Of a stretch of 64,000 bases of DNA, positions 1-14,400 are shown in pieces (the stretch's first letter is position 1; the number at the start of each line of letters is the position of its first letter). This DNA comes from Otis tarda (Eukaryota; Chordata; Aves; Otidiformes; Otididae). The notes below the pieces were generated by a model that worked only from the letters and a program-made list of their open reading frames with translations, searched no databases and was not told the DNA's origin. The stretch covers positions 56,906,987-56,970,986 of the forward strand of contig CM048557.1 in NCBI GenBank assembly GCA_026413225.1. The letters run 5' to 3'. The translations under genes were made by a program, and so were the position numbers.

Positions 1-1696
1 TGATTTCTCTCTCATAGCCAACTGTTGTCAGATATGGGTCTGATAATAATTATGAGATTTATCAAAGAGCAGATTGACATCCTAACAGTCATTATTTTCA
101 TTTCACGTCCAGATGGAAGCCTCTGGAATACATATTGTTAATCTTTTTTCCCATTATCTCTCTCAACTCCATCCTCAAATTATTCAGACTCTATGCATGC
201 TTTTGTGGGAAAATCTTAGCTTCATCTGTATGGCAGATGATACAGACAATCCTTTTGTGCGTGAGTTTTGTTTTTTTTTTTTTTAACTGGTTTTAATCCA
301 AACAAATCACAAAATTATGATCTGTCATCAGCAGTTGGGATAGTAGCTCAGAAAGCAGACACATACTGTTGGGTTTTGTTATTTTGCAGAAGTTGGGCCA
401 TGATGTAAAGTTCACCTTCTCCTGATGAAAATAAATGTACTTTTTCTCTTCTGCATAATAACTGTGCCTCTTCCTGAAATACTGCAAAACATAACACCGA
501 GTGTGGGCTTGACAGAAACTCTATCACTTTTCTCCTGGGCCTCAGGTGGTTGAAATGAGTTTGGATTGTTTACCAGAATACAGTATTTTTACAGTTACAG
601 AAACATCTACTTTCTCAAGTACATCCCTGGTGGTGGTTGGTAGGCAATCTGGATTCTCTCTCCCTCTGCTAGTTTTTTCATTAGTACTAAGTTTCACAGC
701 TATCTCTACCTGGTTCATAGTAGAAAATATTTATTAATGTAAGCCTCAAGTACATAGTCCAAGCTAATGTTTTCTCCAAAATGACCATTATTTTCTCAAT
801 CATGTGCTGATTTTTCCTTAAATCTGAGTTTAAAAACCATGATAGTATTTGCAACAGGGCGAAAGAGTGTTTAAACAATGTTTAAGAGTTAAAATCCTCC
901 TACCTAAAAGGCTTGAGCTCTTTCTCCTTCTGTAAAATAAATTTTCTATCTGATAAAGAGTGTGGGTTAGGTTGATTGCTTTAGAATTTAAATTAGGTGT
1001 TGTTGTGAAGCCTGGGACTTAGTTTTTATGAGTGTTTGCTGAGGTTTACAAACCCATTCAGCAAAAGTCATAGCTGGTGAGTTAAACTGTGCCCCTCAGA
1101 GCTTCAACCCACTGCTGAGACATGAGGAACTCTACGAGGCACACAGAAGCATTTAGTAGAAATGTTGCTGGTATTAATTACTATAAGAAAACCAACTTGC
1201 ATTTTTTAGGTTAGATCGTAAACCCTCCAGCTGCTGAACACATCTATAGGTATCTTCCTACTGCATTTATTTGCCTCCTAAAGTAGCACAATGCTGAGAA
1301 AATGGCAAGAATTAAAATGAACTGAAGTAATTTCTTGCATCTGGATGGCAACTGAGAGTCCAGATAAAAAAAAAAGCCGTGAGGAGTTTTTTAAAGATTC
1401 AGCTTCTGCGGTTGTTTATTCAGCAGCAGTTTAGGCACCAGGCAAACTAATTGTTTCTCTCTAATGCCTTAAATTAAACTACAGACATCACTGACCTCAG
1501 GGTAAGGAAGAGACTTTTACCAAACTCACAGACTCCAGAAGTGAAAAGAATTCCGTACTGCTGCTGTGAAGGAAGCTTTATGCCAGAGTGCCATGCTCAA
1601 CGGGAGTTTCATGAGCAAAGGAGAAGGGAAAAAAACTAGAACACCATTGTTTCTAATTAGGTATTAATTCTGGTTTATTAGAAGTAGGTTCAAATC
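1..1696. other. Unique AT-rich non-coding DNA
   Basis: No gene, RNA or mobile element is recognisable. There is a run of 14 T at 271-284. Open frames here are at most about 64 codons, show no family resemblance and have no exon-like borders. The stretch is consistent with intergenic or intronic DNA. Confidence 0.6.
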
Positions 1697-1755
1697 AAAA
1701 GAAAAGGAGAAAAAAAAAATTAAAAAAAGAAAAAAGAAAAGGAAAGAAAAGAGAG
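1697..1755. repeat. A/G-rich low-complexity tract
   Basis: An almost pure purine run of about 59 bases made of A runs broken by single or double G, with one TT interruption near 1720. It is simple low-complexity DNA with no sign of a retroposon tail on either side. Confidence 0.8.
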
Positions 1756-4700
1756 TTTGTTCAAGGACTCCAAGTTTGTCAGAGATCCAGATCTATACTT
1801 TGATTCCCCCTGCACTGAGTGTTTCGGCTTTTTCCATCCAGCCTTTAAAGCAATACAAATGAAAAATCTCTTCATTTCCACAAAGCAAAGCTGTCTTCTA
1901 GTATCCCCCAGTTATAGCTGATATATGTAGTAAATGACACCAGAAACCCTGCTACTCAGTGAGGGGTAGAGTTTCTTGGACTCCCCAGTGTGTACCCATC
2001 CTCGTCTGATGAAAATGCAGGAGCAGGATCTGCTGTCTTTGTGTGAGTGAAGCCGAACATCTGCTTCGACGAGGCAGTTTCCTGTGCAGTCCTGCAAGAC
2101 CTCTGTAAAAGAAGCCTCCAGAAAGGGAGTTGGGCCCCAGTTTTTAATTTCTAAAGGCACAAGATAAGGTGCTTAGATGAGAGTCTAACCTCCTCATTTC
2201 TGCTGCCCGCTCAGTGATCTTGCGTAAGACTGATCCTCTCACTTAACAGTGATGAAAATTTCATCAACAAAATTTGCTTTTGCTCTGCCAAGTCATGACA
2301 ACCTCAATTAGAGCTGAGCTGGAGAGGCATTTGGGTGATTATATCAGTCCAACTGGATGTTCTCTTCTCCCTGTGATGGCTCTTTCTATGCCATTCTCTG
2401 GGTATTTGATCTTCTTATCCGGATTTGGGCAGCTGAGGAGTGAGATGAAATAAAGAGTAGCTGAAGCATTTCAGAAGAATCTGCCCACAATCATGATTTT
2501 CATTCTTCATTCATTTTTTTAAAGCCGTAAGTAAAACATGCTCTAAACCACATGGCAGTGAGATCCAATTTTGCTAGGTCTTTGCCGAAAGCTTGATAAT
2601 TCTGATGAATGCAACACAGGAAAATACATTATGTAAAGCCATTCTTCCTCAAAAAGGACTGCACTGATGGTCAAGTGATCTTATTTTTCTTTTCTCAAAT
2701 CTACTGTCAACATCAGTTCTTTAATCATTTCCAGTCCTTAGATATTATGCTTTGGTAGTTCATTTTAGAATTCCATTCCACAAAGCATTTAAGAACACAG
2801 AATATTTAGCTTTTAATGAACTGTATATCCTAGTGTCTAATGAAATACACACACCTGGAACAGAAGTAACAGAAGGATTTGACCCATTTAGATTTCTTTC
2901 TTTTAAACAACCCAGAGAAATAATGTGATTTATAATGAAAATTGTATGAGTTCTTAGTCACCAGTGAACATATATGAAAATTTTAATTTAATATTCACAT
3001 CTTAAAAATTGTAATTATCTTAAAACTGAGTGAACCTCAAACAAAACAAAAAAAAAGGTGTAAATGGCAAATGACAGAAAGTGAAAGAGAAAAACTAAAG
3101 GTGTTTGTTTCAGGTTTCTTTGCATTATTCTTTCTTTATTTCTCCTTTTGGACCTGCTTTCTGAAGATGTGACCAGTATGATCAGCCTATCTGTCAGTCC
3201 CTGTACAATAACTTTTGCTTAATCCATAGAGAATTTCAAACAAATTTGACAGAGGAAGTAAAACTTGAAGAGTGATTAAGTTTCTACAACTTTTGTGAAA
3301 GTTAGTGAATAGCTAGGGGAAACACACAAGAAGAAATGCCTCCACTGAGGAAAAGATAGGCAGAACTCAGCTCTTACACTGTCAGCAACAGTCAGACAGC
3401 CAAGGAATAGGTAAAAACCAGCTAGTCCATCAGGGCAAGAAAGTTCGTACTATTGCATTTATACCATTGTTACAATACACAGCTGCATTCATTACAAGTA
3501 GGACTAGAGAAATTTTTAGAGTGCAGAGGACATAACTTCATAAGAAAACAGGTTTCAGTAGTTCAGCTCACAAAGTTCTGTCTTCCCCGTAGTGCATCTG
3601 AACACTATTCTATGTTGATAGAAAATTTATTTTGTCTTTTACCCCAGTGTTTAAGTTTTCATTTGAACCCCTGTGAGGACAAGATCTGTTTGCAAGCTTG
3701 CACACTCAGATCTGAGTTTCCTCCTTCCTGGGACTTGTCTTTTTCCTGGGTTTGATTGTGATGTTTGAGTAGCTCTTATAAGGAAATTACAAAACTGAAT
3801 GAATAAGTACTGTGTCTTACAAATCATTTGTCATTGTGGACATCTGGATGGGGAAAAGAAAATCTAGTTCTATAAACACATTTTCAGAAAATGTTTTCCT
3901 CAGGCAACTCTTTTTTGGAGCTTAGATCTTTACAAAACACACAAAGCATAGTAGAAACTTGTAACCACTGTTAAGTTCTGCGGTTTGATGGGCTTATATT
4001 TAGTTATCTTACATAGTTGCTTGAAATAGCCATCGACTGGGCTAGGTGACTAATTAGGTTCATTTTAGATAAGTTGAAGAGGTTCAGTGAAAAGCTGAAG
4101 TAATAGTTAAAATATTAAAGAATAGGTCTTACAGTGGAAGGTTTGAGAAGCTCAGTCTGTTCCATTTAGAAAAGGTTAAAGGGCCATTTGTTCACAATCA
4201 GTCATTCTCTTATACCAGAAAAAAATAATAACAAATTACTTTAATCTAAAAAAACCCAAAAGATATAAAATGATCTAAAGGATCATTGTAGTTAGATTAT
4301 TGAGGCCAGAAATAAAGCCTGTTTTTAAAACTCTAAGACATTCGCTTCACCAAAGATTACAACTGGGCCACCAAATTCTGACCTGCATCCAAATTGACAG
4401 AACTGCCTGACAGTCAGCGCCACTAAACTCATGTAGCAAAACACTAGGTGTTTAGCATCACTTTATCAATAAGCCCAGGAATATTTTAAGTCCTGGATTT
4501 AACATTGCAACTCTGCACAAGCTGTCCACAGGAATCTTCTCTTTGTGTTCACTTTAGATCCACTCCTTACAAAAGATGCAGAGCTGATCAAAAGTTTTGC
4601 CTGTCCTTGCTTCTGCCAAATAGATAGTCAACAATTTATTTACCCCACTCATTTTTCCAGCTTTCATCCTAGCAGTAGTAGAAGAGCAATGGACTAGGAA

Positions 4701-7072
4701 CTTCATGCTTATCCACATCTTTTGTAGGTGAACTGTTACTACTGAAATTTAGTATCATGTCTTCATGAACAAAAGGTATAATAGTCTTTTGAACACTGGT
4801 TAGCTGAGACATAAAACCCTAAAGGTGTGTCCACCTTATAATGCATTCAATGTTTTTTTTTCAGGCAGTGACCACCCCAGGTCAGACAATGAAAAGAAAC
4901 CAACGACAACCTGCTATTGCCTCTGCAAATTCACCTTTATGAGGCAAAAAAAAAAAATGGATTTAATATGTTTGTTGCCTTCACACCCGGTGTCCTTTGA
5001 AAAGGCCTTTGGCTTGATTAGTCATCCCTTCCAGATAAAATGTTTTTCTCTTATCCTAACCCCTGAGGTATTCCAGTATTTAGGAATAAATGCTGCTTGG
5101 CGAAGCACAAGAACGAAAGTGCTTGGGTCCTGCACAGAAAGAAAGTAAAAAAGGACAGAAGCACCTCCGTATCTTCCTGAAGGCAAAATAATCTAAGTAG
5201 TAGACTTTAAAGGCAAGAAATAGGCCATAGTTAGTATTGCTAGTGGCTTCTCCCAGTAAAAAATGAGGTTGTTAGGGGAGTGAGATCCTAGTCATAGGAA
5301 GCAATCCTTAAATTTTTAGACAGCATATATTTATTTTGCCATCATCAGCTATCCTTCTCATGCCCACTACTGCCTGTACCTGCAAGAGACACATATTTGC
5401 AAGAACATTTTTCCTGCAGGTGTAAACATTTTGGCCTGCAATCCCTTAAGCTTTTAGCACATACCACCATTCCTGAGATGATGCAGAACAGCATTACAGT
5501 TTTGCTCCTGTTACAAGCAGAATTAGTAACAGGACACTATTTTTCCCTAAAGGTTAATAATCCTCCTACAATATGGTTTATTTTTCCTTCTCTTAAGCTG
5601 CCATCACTAGATAAACAGAAGAAGCAGCTTCCATTTGCACTGAAATTGTGTTCTTCTGTAGTTTTACAATAGCAAAAGCTACTGAAAGGCTGTGTGACGC
5701 CCGGTGTATGCAAGTATGGCTGTCATCCTCCACTTTGTCATTTCTCTTCAAACGTGATCTTCCCTTTTTCAATGTTAAGGGAAAACTGTGTCATGGAGCC
5801 AACATAACTTATAAAGCAGCTTACTTTCAGTTTTGAAATCCAGAAGGCAAAACCATGACCAGCTCTCATTTTCAGTCTCTGTCAAGTAGAAACTTTATAT
5901 TAGACTGGAGAGTTGCACTGTTTTGTTGAGTCATTATGACTGTCATTGTCACTGACAATCCAGTATTGGGGTATCCTAATGTAGCGTTATAAGAGCTCCT
6001 GCAGAAAAATAAGCAGATCTATGGCTGTCCTCTACTTGTTAAGCCATCTACTTCTTCTCGTAAAAACCAACCCATTTCAAAAAGCCTAATCAGCTCTGAC
6101 TCCAAATCTTTTGCAGATTAAAGGTCCTATACCTGTAAAATGTGCTAACCACCACTCTTCCCGATAAAAGTCCCCAGTCAGATGCTGGCCAGATGTCAGA
6201 CTCTCTGTACAATAAAAAAAAAAAAAAAACCAAAACCCTGACTTATTCTGCTTTCATGCACTTTCACAAGCAAGCAACCACAAAGAAATGTGTTTTATAG
6301 GTATGGAAGTCCAGCTGTGAGGAAGTGGCTCTCAGACTCCCACAATGCCCTTCAAGTGGCAAGACCAGCTTCCCTGTATACCGGGGTAAGGAGGACTGGC
6401 CAAGTGGAGAAATATCCCTATACTGTAGTGCTGGGGAATGTGATGAGACAGGATAGAGGGAAAATGGCACTCCCATGCACCCAGAAAGGGTACTGGTGCT
6501 CATCAACACACAGGAGCTGTCTCTACAATTTTTAGTCCTGCTATTAGAAATGAGTCCCTATGGAAATATTTCAAAATAGAACTGAAACTGGTTTTAGAAC
6601 TATAAATAACATGTGTCTTGCCAGGCCCCTAAAGAAAGATTTGTCCATTTGTTTTTCTTCTTCTTAACCTAAAGTTACAAATGTAGATACATTATTTTCT
6701 GATTTATGCTCCCTGAAGATCTCAGGAGACCTAATTTAAACCCTATAGTTCCCTCTATGGCCCAGGAATTGGGAGGGTCTGACCCCAAAATGTTCCAAAA
6801 TATTTTTTTTCACTCCCTTAAGAAGTCTCACTAAGCTGTTCTGGTTGCACAAGTAATGGCACTCTTGAATTTAAGGAGGTTCGATACATTCTCCCAATGG
6901 TAAACATATATGATCTACTGCGGATCCTAGTAGTAAGCTATATGTTGTGTCATCTCTTTCAGTCAACAGCTTTTTAAGGTTAGATTTTTATTTTGTTATA
7001 TGAATCTCAAAGGTTATAACAAGAAAGTCTGCATCTCATTTGAGACAATCCTACCTTCCCGTATCATGAGTG
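1756..7072. other. Unique AT-rich non-coding DNA
   Basis: No supported gene or transposon. A run of 16 A lies at 6214-6229 and shorter A or T runs are scattered through it. The longest open frames (about 100 codons near 3453-3755 and 4825-5148) do not resemble any protein family I know and are not bordered by convincing splice sites. Confidence 0.55.
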
Positions 7073-7150
7073 GATCACAGAAGCACAGAAAAGTAGATTT
7101 TTTTCAGTTGGGAGGGATCTTAAAGATCATCTAGTTCCCCTGTCAGATGG
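7073..7150 (-). mobile_element. CR1 retrotransposon 3'-end fragment
   Basis: On the + strand the block starts with CACAGAAGCACAGAA and continues through GGGAGGGATCTTAAAGATCA and TCTAGTTCCC. This is the inverted form of the CR1 3' untranslated tail that is typical of birds. Only the last ~80 bases of the element remain, which fits the usual 5' truncation of CR1. It is moderately diverged, and no coding part is left. Confidence 0.75.
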
Positions 7151-8287
7151 GAATAAATTTCTGACCAAACTAAATTTCATTGTGTTCACATTTTTAACAC
7201 TAGTACTGATGACGTTTTCAGACTATCATATTAATTGTGAAAGTTAATAAATATTAAAACTTGCCTTCTATATTCTGTATGTTAGCTTCAGAAAATCACA
7301 TGGTATAAAAACGAATAGCTTCAATTCTTATCAATTCTACACCTACTTAAAGATGACTAACGCCTAAGTTTCTGGGTGATTAGAAAAATGGTTGTTGATT
7401 GCATTAATAAAATAATTTCAAAAACATAGGCTTGATAATGTGTCTTCCATTTAAAATACATTTTTTCCTCATGGTAAACATGAAACAGGGAAGGATTTTA
7501 TATTTCTATTTTCTCACAAATATAACTAAGACTGTAAAGTATCAGTGTAAAGCTTAGAAAATGCTTATTAGTGTCATGAATTTACTGCTCTGCTTACAGT
7601 TTGGCTTCAGCCATGTACCCCTCTTCAAGGTCTTCTTCCACGAGCATTAGTACAAAGAGCAGACATGCTCTGTTCAACTCAAACAGGGCTTCTGCAGAGA
7701 TAAAACTACCATTAGACATCCTAATGCACCTAGTTTAAATCACACAACCAAAAAACACAGTTCAGCACAACTGTGTAAACTGATGTCCTTTATTAAAATA
7801 CAGAAATAGGAGGGCTCTGGAATGGGTAAAGACTAAATTATTCTTCTCGCCAGATGAGTGATCCTTTCAAGTCTAGGCTTAAGTTCACCAGTGTGGCGAT
7901 GGGAGTGAGCCATCCCTGTACGGTACCTCATCTAAAGACAGATAAATCTTCAGAGCTCTACAGGGAGCCCAGGTGCCATGGTATATTTTATCATCACTCT
8001 ATAAACCATGCTCTGCGTCCATGCCTTCATAATGAGCACAAGGACATGAAGACGAAGAGCCTTGCTGCATATGCATCATGTAAATCTATCCGTTTCATTG
8101 CTAAATTTGAGCAATTCTGCTAAGGTCAGTCTGTGTAGCAGCGTCTCTCTCTTTCTCTCTGTTTACAGAGATTGAAAAAGAGCTTTCTGTTGTCTTTTAA
8201 GGAACATAGTATATTCAAATAAGTTTTTATTGTCTGTGGTCTGTAACAGAGAAGCATCCCACGCAAAAAAAAAAGTGGGAGGGTTCA
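7151..8287. other. Unique non-coding DNA
   Basis: No gene or repeat family is recognised. A short CT-rich patch at about 8143-8160 and a run of 10 A at 8265-8274 precede the large pyrimidine tract. An open frame of 89 codons at 7854-8123 has no recognisable domain. Confidence 0.5.
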
Positions 8288-8483
8288 TTCTTTCTTTCTT
8301 TTATTCTTTCTCTCTCCCTCCCCTCGCTCTCTTTCTTACTCTTGCTTTCTCTTTCTCTCTCTCCCTCTGTCCTTCCCTCCTCTCTCTCTTTCTTTCCCTC
8401 TCTCCCTCTTTTTGTTCTCTATCTCTCAGCTTCCTTCCTTCCTCCCTCCTCTCCTTCTTTTCTTCCTTCCCTCTTTCTTTTTT
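8288..8483. repeat. 196-bp polypyrimidine (CT/CTTT) tract
   Basis: A nearly continuous C/T run on the + strand built of imperfect CTTT, CTCT, CCCT and TTCC units, with a few isolated G and A interruptions. The open frames crossing it on both strands (Ser/Leu/Phe-rich on +, Arg/Glu-rich on -) are products of the base bias and not genes. Long tracts of this kind can form triplex (H-DNA) structure and are often unstable in length. Confidence 0.9.
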
Positions 8484-11400
8484 AATAATAGACAATGTTA
8501 CATGCTATTGCGAGCATAAAATGTCTAAATACCTCCTAAGCCTGACTGTCTCCTCAGTCTTGTCTCCCCTTTATGTGGCCCAATCCCAGATGTGATCCCA
8601 GACTGATCAGAGAGTGAGAAATAGCTTACAAAGCAGAGGCATTAACAGAAAGGTACCAAGGAGGACGAGTTAACAAGTCAGCCTAATCTGAGAGAGAAAA
8701 GTTGTAATGAAAAAGATACTACGCCTTTCTGAAAAGATGTCACACGGCCTCTCGCGCTGGGGCAGACAGCCTGCCACACTCCACGCTGGGTGCTCTGACA
8801 CCACCTCCAACTGCTGCTGACATCCCTAATGTCAAAACTTTTTTAGAAGCAGTTGATAATTGGAATTTCTGAGAAACTGAAGCTAAAAAAATCCCTCACA
8901 AAATGTGAAAAACTGCAAGCAACATTGTCAGGATTTTTGCTCTCACTTTGTTTTTTAATGGTTAATATTAGTGCTATGCTTTGTATGCTCCCAAAAAGCA
9001 TAATTTCATTTTGTGGGAGATATGAGAGAGAATGTCTCTTCCCCACCTATTAGGATTTGGCAAAAAAAAATGATCCTTTTCAAAATCTGCCGTGAAAATC
9101 TGCTCCTGGCTGGAAACCTGCTCTAGGGCTTGCAGGGATTTTATTCAGAGCACTATATGCACAGAACAGGCTGGGCGCTGAGGCACGAACACAGAGCCGT
9201 GGATGTGACCATGGCCCAGGCTAGGCAGGGCCCAGGCTGGTGCCTCTGGGGCACCTTTGAGAGCACCATCAGGTTGGGGTCGCTGCAGAAAGAGCTGCGA
9301 CAGCTCTGCACCCAGAATGTAGACATCAACCCTTAAATCTAACTGAAATTCTCCAAACTAGATACTTTTCAAAATTTACGCTTTTTTTTTTAAGATGTGT
9401 GGGGATGTTTCTTCCTATTATGGGTTTCATTTAATGAGATAGATGAACACCAGAGGCCTCAGTAGAAACAGCCTCCTTAGGGTAGCGAGAAAACTTACAC
9501 TAAAGCTACATTGTATTTAATTATCAGACACAGGATTTTAATTTATTTTACTGTTGCTTAAGTGCCCAGGGTCTCATTCTCAAGGGATTTACTTATTTAT
9601 TCTAGTCAAGAATAACTGAATTCTTTGACGATATCTTTGCCCTGTGCCCCCTCAGTTAAGTCAAGGTGTTTGCTTTCCTTTGTTTGCTTGTGTATCAGCT
9701 GAATACTTTTTAATCTCCATCATCTTCGGTCTTTTTGTTGAAATCTTCCTGAAGTATAACTGTCTTCCTGCTATCTCTGTTAGGAAATAATGGCTACAAG
9801 GCCATACAGGGTAGCCATGTTGAGAGACTCGGTAAATGCTGTGCACCAGTGTAAGTGTAAAGCTGTTTGCAGGAAAATCTGAAGACAGGAAAGAAGCAGC
9901 TCCTTACCATGGATTTAAAGGGCTGAGCATCTCCTGAAGCCCAGGTGGGCAGGCAGTCTGCTTGCCCTGACCCCAGGGATCCAGCTCCTCAGGCAGAGCG
10001 GGCGCTGCAAAGATGGGATGAGGGAGTCACAGGGAATTTAGGGGCGGAAAAGAACAGTGTTTGTATGCCATCTGAGAGCTAAGTGGTACCAAAGCACATG
10101 ACTGGGCCCCCTTTGCTTTATCTGAAGTGGCACGATGAGACACAGCCTTGAAAATAAGGAATAGTTTTGAGTAGGTGACAGCCTGAGTTAAGATCCGTTT
10201 GCTGATTATAATGAGCCTGTGAAGTACACCTAAAAGAGTCTTGAGTGTACTCCTTAGTTATATTGGCTCTCCGCAGTGATTATCTGTTTGTCATCTGTGT
10301 CTATTTTGGAAAATTATATTTTAGTTACTGCGAGTTAGTCAGCAGCTTACACAATAAACAGCTAGTCACAATGAGAGTGTCAGACTCCTACTGGGTCCAG
10401 TTACAGAAATGTTTCCACGAACAGGATTTATAAATGAAGCACACAGAAAGCCAGCCTCTTAAACACAGGGCTGTGGTGAGGCTGCTTGGCGCGGCAGCAG
10501 TAGGAGCAATTGTTTGGAAAAGGCTAGGCAGAGAGTGGAACTGAACCGGACTTTTCTCAAAACGGTTTGAATTCTTTAATTTTTTTTTTTTTTTCTGGGG
10601 AAGGCGGAGGGAAGAGAAATCACCCATTCAGGAACAAAAGGAAGGATTAATTTTACATCACACAGCTCCAGACAGCAAAATACCGGGAAGGTGGCAATTC
10701 CACCCAGCGCTGTTTCCAGGGAAGGCAAGGTCCGCATTGCTGCTCCCTGTGTTCCCAGTATCAAACACCAACACGGTTTTGGTCCATGAATCAGTCTTTT
10801 CAGAACTGCTGTGATACAAATGAATCATGATACTCTATGTCGGAAAAAGATATCAATAAAAACCCTGTAATATTGCAGTTTTCTGCTTATTTGGACCTGT
10901 CACATATTACAATGACTGCTTTGGAAGTGATTCATCTGCTCCGGAAGCCAGTGCCACTAGCTTGAGAGGGAAGCTGTTTTCCACGGGCTGTGGTGGGAGA
11001 GGGGAAGGAAGGCAGTGCATGTGTGTGGTGGTGTCTTCTGGACAGGCGAGAAGAATACTCCTAAAAAGGAATGACTTTAAGTAATTTTCAGGCAGTCATT
11101 TTGTTATTTAACATCCCTCAAAAGCGCAAGGTCTTTCTTACAGATTTCATCTGTGCCACATCCTGTTAATAACACCATCTCATTACCACAATGGTAACAG
11201 TCGCTTGATGCTCATTTAACAGAAATCTTTCAAAACAACTGTATTAGATTTTTGATAGTTGGCTCCCTGTGATATAGGTTAGCAGCTCCTTAACTCTGCT
11301 TTCTTAACATAATTACATAATTTAGAATTAGTGAGTCATGTTGACCTTTAAATAGAATCAAACATTCAATTTAGATAGTTGTTTTGCCATTAGCAAACAG

Positions 11401-14400
11401 CGAGCAGCTGAGAACGTTTCTGCCAGTGGCTGACAATACCATTGTGAACATGTACAAGTCCAGGTAAAGTGCGACATCTGTACTAGTTATGCCTGTCCTT
11501 TGAAAGATCTGGATTCTCGTCAGTCACCACAATGGCTAAGGTCCATCTCATCCTTCTGGAAGAGGTAGCTTTCATCCTTTCATCAGAGGCAGACTCAGCA
11601 TATTTACAAAAATAAAAACTCGTGACATACAGCAGATGAAGGGATAAATTCTGCCCTGGAATACATCTCATCAGTTCTTGCAGCTACAGTTTGTACATAT
11701 GGAGGATGGTAAATCTGAGCCCTGCATATTACAGTTCTTTTATCTCAAAAATTTTCCACAGGCAGAAATCACTCTGACCACCAAGAAAGTTGCCCCACAT
11801 CTGGGATGGGATTCAGCAGCTGTTTGCATTTTTGTGCTTAGTTACCTGGCTGCACCCTCTTGGAAATCAAAAAGGTTGTTCTGGGGTAACAGAAAGCAGA
11901 ATATTGCCTGTAGCTTTTAGCTACTCCAATCCTCTGCACACATATCCCACACACAGTGGTTTGAGAAAAACAGGAAGAAACATGATAAGCCAAAGCCCCG
12001 GTGACTACAAAATATACCTTAGTAAGTCCCTAAGTGATACTGCCTCTTATCAGATGAAATACCTTAGTAATAATTCCTTTTAATTAAATTTGTATTTGAT
12101 TCTGCAGTGATCTTTGGTGGGTATTTATAGGCACTCTCCACTGTTGTACAGTGCACAGTAAGTTACAGGAGAAGTGTTCAGAGCATTTAGATGGGCATCG
12201 AAATGCATGTTGCAAAAACACCAATAAGGGTGTATATCTCTGTTTACAAATGCACACAAACACATTTGTGCACACAGAAACACGTCAGCATCATATCCAA
12301 TACCAGACTAGACACTGAGTAGATTTACTGACTGCTAATTTTATTCTCTCAGGACACTTTCTTCCTCTTATAATGTTTAATGTGCTCTTTTATGGACAAG
12401 GTCAAATTGCATAATAGTCTGCTGATAAATTGTAAGGTGCCCGTGAGGCAGACAATCTTTACTAATAATTATCAACTTTTGACACACAGCAAACATTAAT
12501 AAAAGATCATGAGGCTAAGAAGTGACATGACAGTGCTGAAAGAGATGTAGCAAAGACTAAAACATATACAAGAGGTTGAGTGGTTTTTTAAAATTTAAAA
12601 TTTTGTGCAGTGAGTTCTTATGAGGCACTGCTGTTTCTTTTTGTCTTCCAGACAAAATACAACTTTTTAAAACAAAAAAAATGCTGGGAAGATACAGGAA
12701 AATTGCTGGCAGAATTGTTTTATACTTGTCTCCAATGAATTAAAATACATTTAAGGTCTTTCTATTAATATAATATATGTTTTTTAATGCTGTGGAGGAA
12801 TAATGAATAAAAACCAAAAAAAAAGATGCATCCTATCAAAAATAAGACCATGTGTAACAGTGCAGAAAGTGTTTTTGTTTGGTTGCTTAAGCAGGTGAGT
12901 TACAAAACTGCCATTTCTTTCACTCTTGCCTTAGCAAGGTACAGTCTGTTGACTAAATGGACTAACAGTCCTGGCAAACTCTCAGAGAACTATCACTTCT
13001 AGACTAACGTTTCTGAATGTACTGTCTCCTGCTACTAGTACAAAAGTCCTATTTCATACTACTGCAAATAATAGAAAAGAAAAAAAAAATCTGTTCCTGA
13101 GCAGCAATATGATAAGCTGAGGAATTACAGTTCTAATAGCCTCAACAATGAGTCAGTGTTTTGTAGAAAGGTTAATCATGGTTAAGGACTGTTATTCTGC
13201 GGCCAGAAGACCATACTTATCCCCATCATTTGTGGCTGTTTTTAAAAGGGACTGTGTGATAGGCCTGGCTAAAGCCTTATCATTGTGGTTTGTGGTCAGA
13301 TGGGCCAGCTGAAGTACCGACCAGAATGTATTTACACAATCAAAAGCAATTTCTGGTGAGATTTCCTCAAAAACAACAGTTAAGCCAGCTGTTAAAGAAG
13401 CAAATAATTCCTAAAGTTAAAAAAAATATTTGTGAGAGTAACACTGTCCTTGTTTGGGGATAGGAACAATCTGGATGAAATATGAAAAATACGAAAATGT
13501 GATCCAACTCCCTTATTCCTTAGCACACTATCAGTTCTCTGCAGCAAAGGAATAAATTAGAAATAGAAAATTAGAAATGTACAGCCAACCTACAGTCTCT
13601 ATTTTAGATTTTATTTTTTATAAAATACTTTTTACTGCAAAATAGCAATGTACAGAACTCCAAGTTTTTCTCCATAGTTTATCAAGTTCAGTGAATCTTT
13701 CACAAAAAAAAAAAAAAAACCAAAAAAAAACCTTCAGAAGACCAAAAATGAAACTGTAAAACCTGGCCTACAAAAATGTAGGATTTAGATCTTTCACCTT
13801 GTGTTTTGGAGACACGGTTTTGAATCTCAAATCAAGCAACACATAAACTCTTCTGCTGAGGATCTGCTGCATCTTGAGTGTGTGCACAACGTAGGGGTTC
13901 TTTGCTAGTACAGATGGAGACAGAGGGTGAAATTACTGTTCCTGAAAAACCCTATGAATGCTTTAGTTTTTCGTTCTGATGAAGTATAAAACCAAAATAA
14001 ATTTTCCCAACTTGAGACTCCAGTTTTCTAGTCATCTGTAGCATGTACCTGCCAGTAGAGATTTACCTCAATGCCAAACTAGTCCTTTTGAGGACCCTGT
14101 CCACATCCTGAAGAGGGGCTTGATTCCTCACTGTGCAGGCTATCAAGTCTGTACCTCAGCACCTGCAATTCAGCTTTCTTCAGGAATTTGTAATCTGTGG
14201 TAGCTCTTATCAAGCTGGATGTTTTAATTTAGTTTGCTCTTAAATTTGGCTGACTCATATTTAGATGAATACACATTGCAAAATAAATATATATATAAAT
14301 AAGTAAATCCTGTCAGCCTGGCTTAGTGCTGTTTAATTTATCAGATGAAGTTTCTCTGTGTGTGCATGTGCTGGAGTCCCAGATTTTGGAGAAATTAAGG

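Noticed and set aside
8230..8595. 121-codon open frame rich in Ser, Leu and Phe
   Set aside because: It is the translation of the polypyrimidine tract; the matching minus-strand Arg/Glu frame has the same cause.
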